A stretch of 9,009 bases of DNA from contig CALDZQ010000282.1 of NCBI GenBank assembly GCA_937944035.1, positions 1 through 9,009 on the forward strand. Reading direction: 5' to 3'. Positions 6,089 through 9,009 of the stretch are shown piece after piece; the stretch's first letter is position 1; each line of letters opens with the position of its first letter. The stretch is from an uncultured Neomegalonema sp. (GTDB lineage: Bacteria; Pseudomonadota; Alphaproteobacteria; Rhodobacterales; Rhodobacteraceae). Below the pieces are notes generated by a model. It had not been told where the DNA came from. It made no database searches and saw only the letters and a program-made list of their open reading frames with translations. Both the position numbers and the translations under genes were made by a program.

Positions 6089-6208
6089 TTATGCGGTTTT
6101 CTTAGGAAGATCAGGGGGTAATGTCACCTGATTATCCGCTTTTCCGGCATCGTTTCCATACTGTGGAATATCATCGTCTGCGCGTAATCCGTCAAAAGCG
6201 CTTTCCAC
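6089..6208 (-). CDS. Doubtful small ORF (39 aa)
   Basis: A GTG at 6206-6208 preceded by AAGGGA opens a short hydrophilic frame, MESAFDGLRADDDIPQYG and on, ending 'PPDLPKKTA' at a TAA. The frame also extends upstream to a TTG at 6271, where it would overlap the palindrome before proS. A strong hairpin terminator lies about 45 bases beyond the stop on the same strand. Against it, third codon positions are much less GC-rich than in the neighbouring genes and the protein has no recognisable domain. It may be a chance frame. Confidence 0.2.
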   Translation of the reverse strand: MESAFDGLRADDDIPQYGNDAGKADNQVTLPPDLPKKTA

Positions 6209-6215
6209 ACATCCC

Positions 6216-6245
6216 TTAACTGCGCTAGAACCCGACCAATATATC
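6216..6245 (+). promoter_or_regulatory. Possible proS promoter
   Basis: TTAACT (6216-6221) and TATATC (6240-6245) with an 18-base spacer each match the sigma-70 consensus at 4 of 6. Transcription would start near 6252, giving a leader of about 45 bases that begins with a perfect palindrome. No other convincing promoter is seen before proS. Confidence 0.35.
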
Positions 6246-6252
6246 CATGTAC

Positions 6253-6274
6253 ATTTTGCGAAAGTTCGCAAAAT
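6253..6274. promoter_or_regulatory. Perfect palindrome just upstream of proS
   Basis: Arms ATTTTGCGAA and TTCGCAAAAT, 10 bases each, are separated only by AG and end 23 bases before the proS ATG. The near-zero loop favours a dimeric-protein binding site over an RNA hairpin. It sits at the predicted transcription start, where a repressor would act. I cannot assign it to a known regulator. Confidence 0.5.
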
Positions 6275-6297
6275 AAGACTCAGATTGGTTCTCAGCT

Positions 6298-7638
6298 ATG
6301 CGTCTCAGCCGATATTTTCTCCCGATTTTGAAAGAGACGCCCGCAGAGGCGCAGATTGTCTCGCACCGTCTTATGTTGCGCGCGGGGATGATCCGCCAAG
6401 CGTCCGCAGGCATCTATTCTTGGTTGCCGCTGGGCTATAAAGCGCTGCGCAAGATCGAGGCGATTGTGCATGATGAACAACAGAAAGCCGGGGCTATTCC
6501 GGTGTTGATGCCGACGATCCAATCCGCTGATCTGTGGCGCGAGAGCGGGCGTTATGATGCCTATGGCCCTGAAATGCTGCGCATCAAGGACCGCCATGAC
6601 CGCGATATGCTGTACGGGCCGACCAATGAGGAGCAGATCACCGAGATCGCGGGCGCGGGCATCCGCAGTTATCGTGACCTGCCGACGATCCTGTATCACA
6701 TCCAGTGGAAATTCCGCGATGAGGTGCGGCCCCGCTTCGGGATTATGCGTGGGCGCGAGTTTTTGATGAAGGACGGGTACTCGTTCGACATCGATAAAGC
6801 GGGCGCGACGCACTCTTATAACCGGATGTTCGTAAGTTATTTACGAACTTTTGAACGGATGGGGTTAAAGGCCGTACCAATGCGTGCGGATAGCGGCCCC
6901 ATCGGTGGTGATATGACTCATGAGTTTCTGATTCTGGCTGATACGGGCGAGTCTGCTGTCTTTCTGGACAGCGACATCGCCGATCTGTCGCTGGGCGGAG
7001 ATAAGGTTGACTGGGAAGATGCGGCCGCGCTGCAAGGTATCGTTGACCGCTGGACCAACGGCTATGCGCGCACCGATGAGACCCATGAGGAAGCCGTGTT
7101 TGAGGCCGAAGTTCCTGAGGCGCGCCGCGTGACCGCGCGGGGCATTGAGGTCGGCCATATCTTCTATTTCGGAACGAAGTATTCGGAAGTGATGAACGCG
7201 AAGGTCGCCGGGCCTGAGGGCAGCCCTGTTGCGTTTGAGAGCGGGTCTTACGGCATCGGCGTGTCGCGCCTGATCGGGGCGATTATCGAAGCGAATCATG
7301 ATGATAAGGGCATGATCTGGCCGGAAGCGGTCGCACCGTTTGAGGTAGCGGTCATCAACCTCAAACAAGGCGATGCGGAAGCGGATGCGGCATGTGAAAG
7401 CCTGTACGATAAATTGAACGCCCGTGGCTTTGATGCGCTTTATGATGACCGGAACGAACGGGCGGGCAGTAAGTTTGCCACGATTGATCTGATCGGTGTG
7501 CCCTGGAAGCTGATTGTCGGTCCGCGCGGCCTTAAAGAGGGTGTTGTTGAACTGGTCAACCGCCGCACGGGCGAGGCCGTCAATCTTTCGCCCGATGAGG
7601 CGCTTAATCGTCTGGCGGCGCAATTCGGGCGTGCTTGA
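6298..7638 (+). CDS. proS: Prolyl-tRNA synthetase, short form
   Basis: This class II aminoacyl-tRNA synthetase charges tRNA-Pro with proline in the cytoplasm. The 446-aa protein shows motif 1 around 'LPLGYKALRKIE' (44-55), the proline-pocket 'YGPTNEEQ' (106-113), motif 2 'FRDEVRPRFGIMRGREF' (139-155), motif 3 'GSYGIGVSRLIGAIIE' (316-331) and a C-terminal anticodon-binding domain (about 348-446). E. coli ProS carries a large editing insertion of about 180 residues between motifs 2 and 3. Here only about 160 residues separate them in total, so the insertion is missing, as is usual in alphaproteobacteria. The ATG at 6298 fits the family start, MRLSRYFLPILKETP, but has no clear Shine-Dalgarno sequence. 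Downstream, a lolC/lolE gene follows after 27 bases, probably in the same operon. Confidence 0.97.
   Translation: MRLSRYFLPILKETPAEAQIVSHRLMLRAGMIRQASAGIYSWLPLGYKALRKIEAIVHDEQQKAGAIPVLMPTIQSADLWRESGRYDAYGPEMLRIKDRHDRDMLYGPTNEEQITEIAGAGIRSYRDLPTILYHIQWKFRDEVRPRFGIMRGREFLMKDGYSFDIDKAGATHSYNRMFVSYLRTFERMGLKAVPMRADSGPIGGDMTHEFLILADTGESAVFLDSDIADLSLGGDKVDWEDAAALQGIVDRWTNGYARTDETHEEAVFEAEVPEARRVTARGIEVGHIFYFGTKYSEVMNAKVAGPEGSPVAFESGSYGIGVSRLIGAIIEANHDDKGMIWPEAVAPFEVAVINLKQGDAEADAACESLYDKLNARGFDALYDDRNERAGSKFATIDLIGVPWKLIVGPRGLKEGVVELVNRRTGEAVNLSPDEALNRLAAQFGRA
6828..6848 (+). other. Perfect hairpin inside proS
   Basis: Arms GTTCGTAA and TTACGAAC surround GTTAT, followed by TTTTG. This codes for residues around 178-184. 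The local codons (GTA, AGT, TTA, CGA, ACT, TTT) are AT-rich compared with the GC-rich codons of the rest of the gene. It may be a chance structure, but it could act on translation or mRNA stability. Confidence 0.35.
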
Positions 7639-7665
7639 AGACCGACTATATAAGGTGATCCCCTT

Positions 7666-9009
7666 TTGGCGTTAGATGACAACGGTAAGCAGCGACCCCG
7701 CGCGGCGGGCGGCACGTCCAGCCGCACATCTGCCTTGCGCAGTCTTGCCGAACGTGCGGCTGCCGCTGAAGAAAAGAAAAAGGGGCAAGCGCGGCCGCAG
7801 CAATCCCCTGAAGCGGTAGCGCCATCGCCAAAAACGGCCGCTGTACCGAAGACGCAGCCTGCGCCTGACCCCCGTCAAGACCCTGACCGTCCCCGTGCGT
7901 CGCTTGTGCGCAGCATGATGGAGAATATCGATCAAGGCGCAAGACGGCCCGTGTCAGGCCGCCCGAAGATCGCGCCGGAACCGGAACGCCGGCCGAAGCG
8001 TGAAGCCCCGGTGAAGTCTGCTGCTGAAATTGATGATTTCGGCGCGGCCTTCGATCAAAAACCCGCTGACCGGATCGAGCGGGCGCGTCTGGCGGCGCAG
8101 CGTGTGCGCTCGCGTGCGCGCGATGTCGCGGTTGAACCCGCCGCGCGTCAGCCGAGTGGTGACTATCAGCGTCTTGCGGATGCCAAGCCTTCCGGGACGC
8201 GGCCGCCTAAACCCGACCCGGTGCTCGCGCCCGCCCCGCAGCGGAAAGTCAAGCCGGCGGCGACGGCGCAACCTGAACCATCAGCGGTTGCCCGCAGAGC
8301 GGTGTCTGTGCCGATGGAGGCGCCTGCGCCGGCTTTGCCGCGCAGCATCAGTGTGGGCAAGCCAAAGCCTGTGCGGATTGCCAAGACGCCGATGTTCGCC
8401 GGATTCGAGTGGGACATCGCTTTCCGCTATCTGCGCGCGCGGCGCAAGGAAGGGTTTATCTCGGTCATCGCCGGGTTTTCGCTGGTTGGTATCGCGCTGG
8501 GCGTGGCCACGCTTATTATCGTTATGGCGGTGATGACAGGCTTTCGTGAGACGCTTGTCGAGCAGATCATCGGGGTGAATCCGCATGTGAACGTCGTCTC
8601 TCAGCAGGAAAAATTCGACAATTTCGATCCGCTGGCCGAGGCCATCCGAGAGGTCGATGGCGTTGTCCGGGTCGCCCCGGCGATTGAGGGGCAGGTGCTG
8701 GCCAGCAGCGCGTCGGGGCATTCAGGCGTGATCGTGCGCGGGATGCGCCGCGAGGATTTTGCCAAGCTGAAACTTGTCACCGCGCCTGAAGAAAGCGTCG
8801 GTTCGCTGGAAAACTTCCGGCGGGATAAAGGTATTGCGATCGGCGAAGGTGTGGCGCGTAAGCTGAATCTGCGCCTTGGCGACGGTTTGACGCTGATTTC
8901 GCCGGATGGCGATTTGACGCCGTTCGGGGTAACGCCGCGCTCGAAAAGCTATCCGGTGACGTATATCTTCAAGCTGGGCCTGTCACAGTATGACAGCGCC
9001 TATGTTTAT
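7666..9009 (+). CDS. LolC/LolE-type lipoprotein-releasing ABC permease with long N-terminal extension (3' truncated)
   Basis: This is the inner-membrane permease of the LolCDE system, which extracts lipoproteins from the inner membrane and hands them to LolA. The family signature 'FEWDIAFRYLRARRKEGFISV', the first membrane helix (about residues 264-290) and the start of the periplasmic core are clear. The frame is open from a stop at 7651-7653 to the window end (448 codons). A TTG at 7666 with AAGGTG 8 bases upstream is the best start. That places about 242 Pro/Ala/Arg/Lys-rich, hydrophilic residues before M243, where ordinary LolC proteins begin. That ATG (8392) and the in-frame ATG at 7915 lack a ribosome binding site. 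The extension has no membrane segment and should lie in the cytoplasm. The gene follows proS by 27 bases, a common alphaproteobacterial order with lolD expected next. LolC versus LolE cannot be decided. Confidence 0.88.
   Translation, partial: MALDDNGKQRPRAAGGTSSRTSALRSLAERAAAAEEKKKGQARPQQSPEAVAPSPKTAAVPKTQPAPDPRQDPDRPRASLVRSMMENIDQGARRPVSGRPKIAPEPERRPKREAPVKSAAEIDDFGAAFDQKPADRIERARLAAQRVRSRARDVAVEPAARQPSGDYQRLADAKPSGTRPPKPDPVLAPAPQRKVKPAATAQPEPSAVARRAVSVPMEAPAPALPRSISVGKPKPVRIAKTPMFAGFEWDIAFRYLRARRKEGFISVIAGFSLVGIALGVATLIIVMAVMTGFRETLVEQIIGVNPHVNVVSQQEKFDNFDPLAEAIREVDGVVRVAPAIEGQVLASSASGHSGVIVRGMRREDFAKLKLVTAPEESVGSLENFRRDKGIAIGEGVARKLNLRLGDGLTLISPDGDLTPFGVTPRSKSYPVTYIFKLGLSQYDSAYVY

Noticed and set aside
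5895..6131. Plus-strand frame of 78 codons in the proS upstream region
   Set aside because: It runs straight through the strong terminator hairpin, has no ribosome binding site and no domain similarity.
6865..7623. Minus-strand open frame opposite proS
   Set aside because: It is fully contained in proS, which has all class II synthetase motifs. The product looks like antisense shadow sequence.
8030..8533. Plus-strand open frame of 167 codons in another phase within the lolC/lolE gene
   Set aside because: It overlaps the frame that encodes the LolC signature and membrane helix. Its product is Arg/Ser/Pro-rich with no domain.

Overview
The window looks like chromosomal DNA of a moderately GC-rich alphaproteobacterium. 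The pointers are a short prolyl-tRNA synthetase without the large editing insertion, followed directly by a LolC/LolE-type permease, and family-typical sugar transferase, HpaI-type aldolase and SSB sequences. I cannot name the genus. No phage, IS element, CRISPR array, tRNA or rRNA is visible.

Layout. (1) 1-394 is the 3' end of an FAD-dependent DAO-family oxidoreductase; its stop codon lies inside a long imperfect palindrome (383-422). (2) 505-3178 is a glycan-type block. A membrane sugar-1-phosphate transferase on the minus strand is divergent from a plus-strand pair, a sulfotransferase and an NAD-dependent epimerase/dehydratase, whose reading frames overlap by ATGA. (3) 3212-4500 on the minus strand holds ssb and, 23 bases downstream, an HpaI-type aldolase gene. 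ssb is preceded by a perfect DnaA-box-like nonamer. (4) 4740-5270 encodes a YbaY-like outer-membrane lipoprotein, divergent from ssb. It faces a minus-strand gene (5346-5780) for a small four-helix membrane protein of unknown function, with a GC-rich hairpin between them. (5) 5781-6297 is the one long region without a convincing gene. It carries two perfect palindromes placed like operators, a strong bidirectional-looking terminator, and a structured stretch that could be a small RNA of about 150 nt. (6) 6298 to the end is proS followed 27 bases later by a lolC/lolE gene that runs off the window.

The most unusual item is the lolC/lolE-like frame. It is open from a TTG at 7666, which has a good Shine-Dalgarno sequence, and adds about 242 Pro/Ala/Arg/Lys-rich residues before the point where a normal LolC protein would begin (8392). 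The normal start has no visible ribosome binding site. The other candidates for new biology are the possible small RNA upstream of proS, the palindrome at the predicted proS transcription start, and the compound palindromic element at the end of the oxidoreductase gene. I do not see a complete undescribed multi-gene system here.
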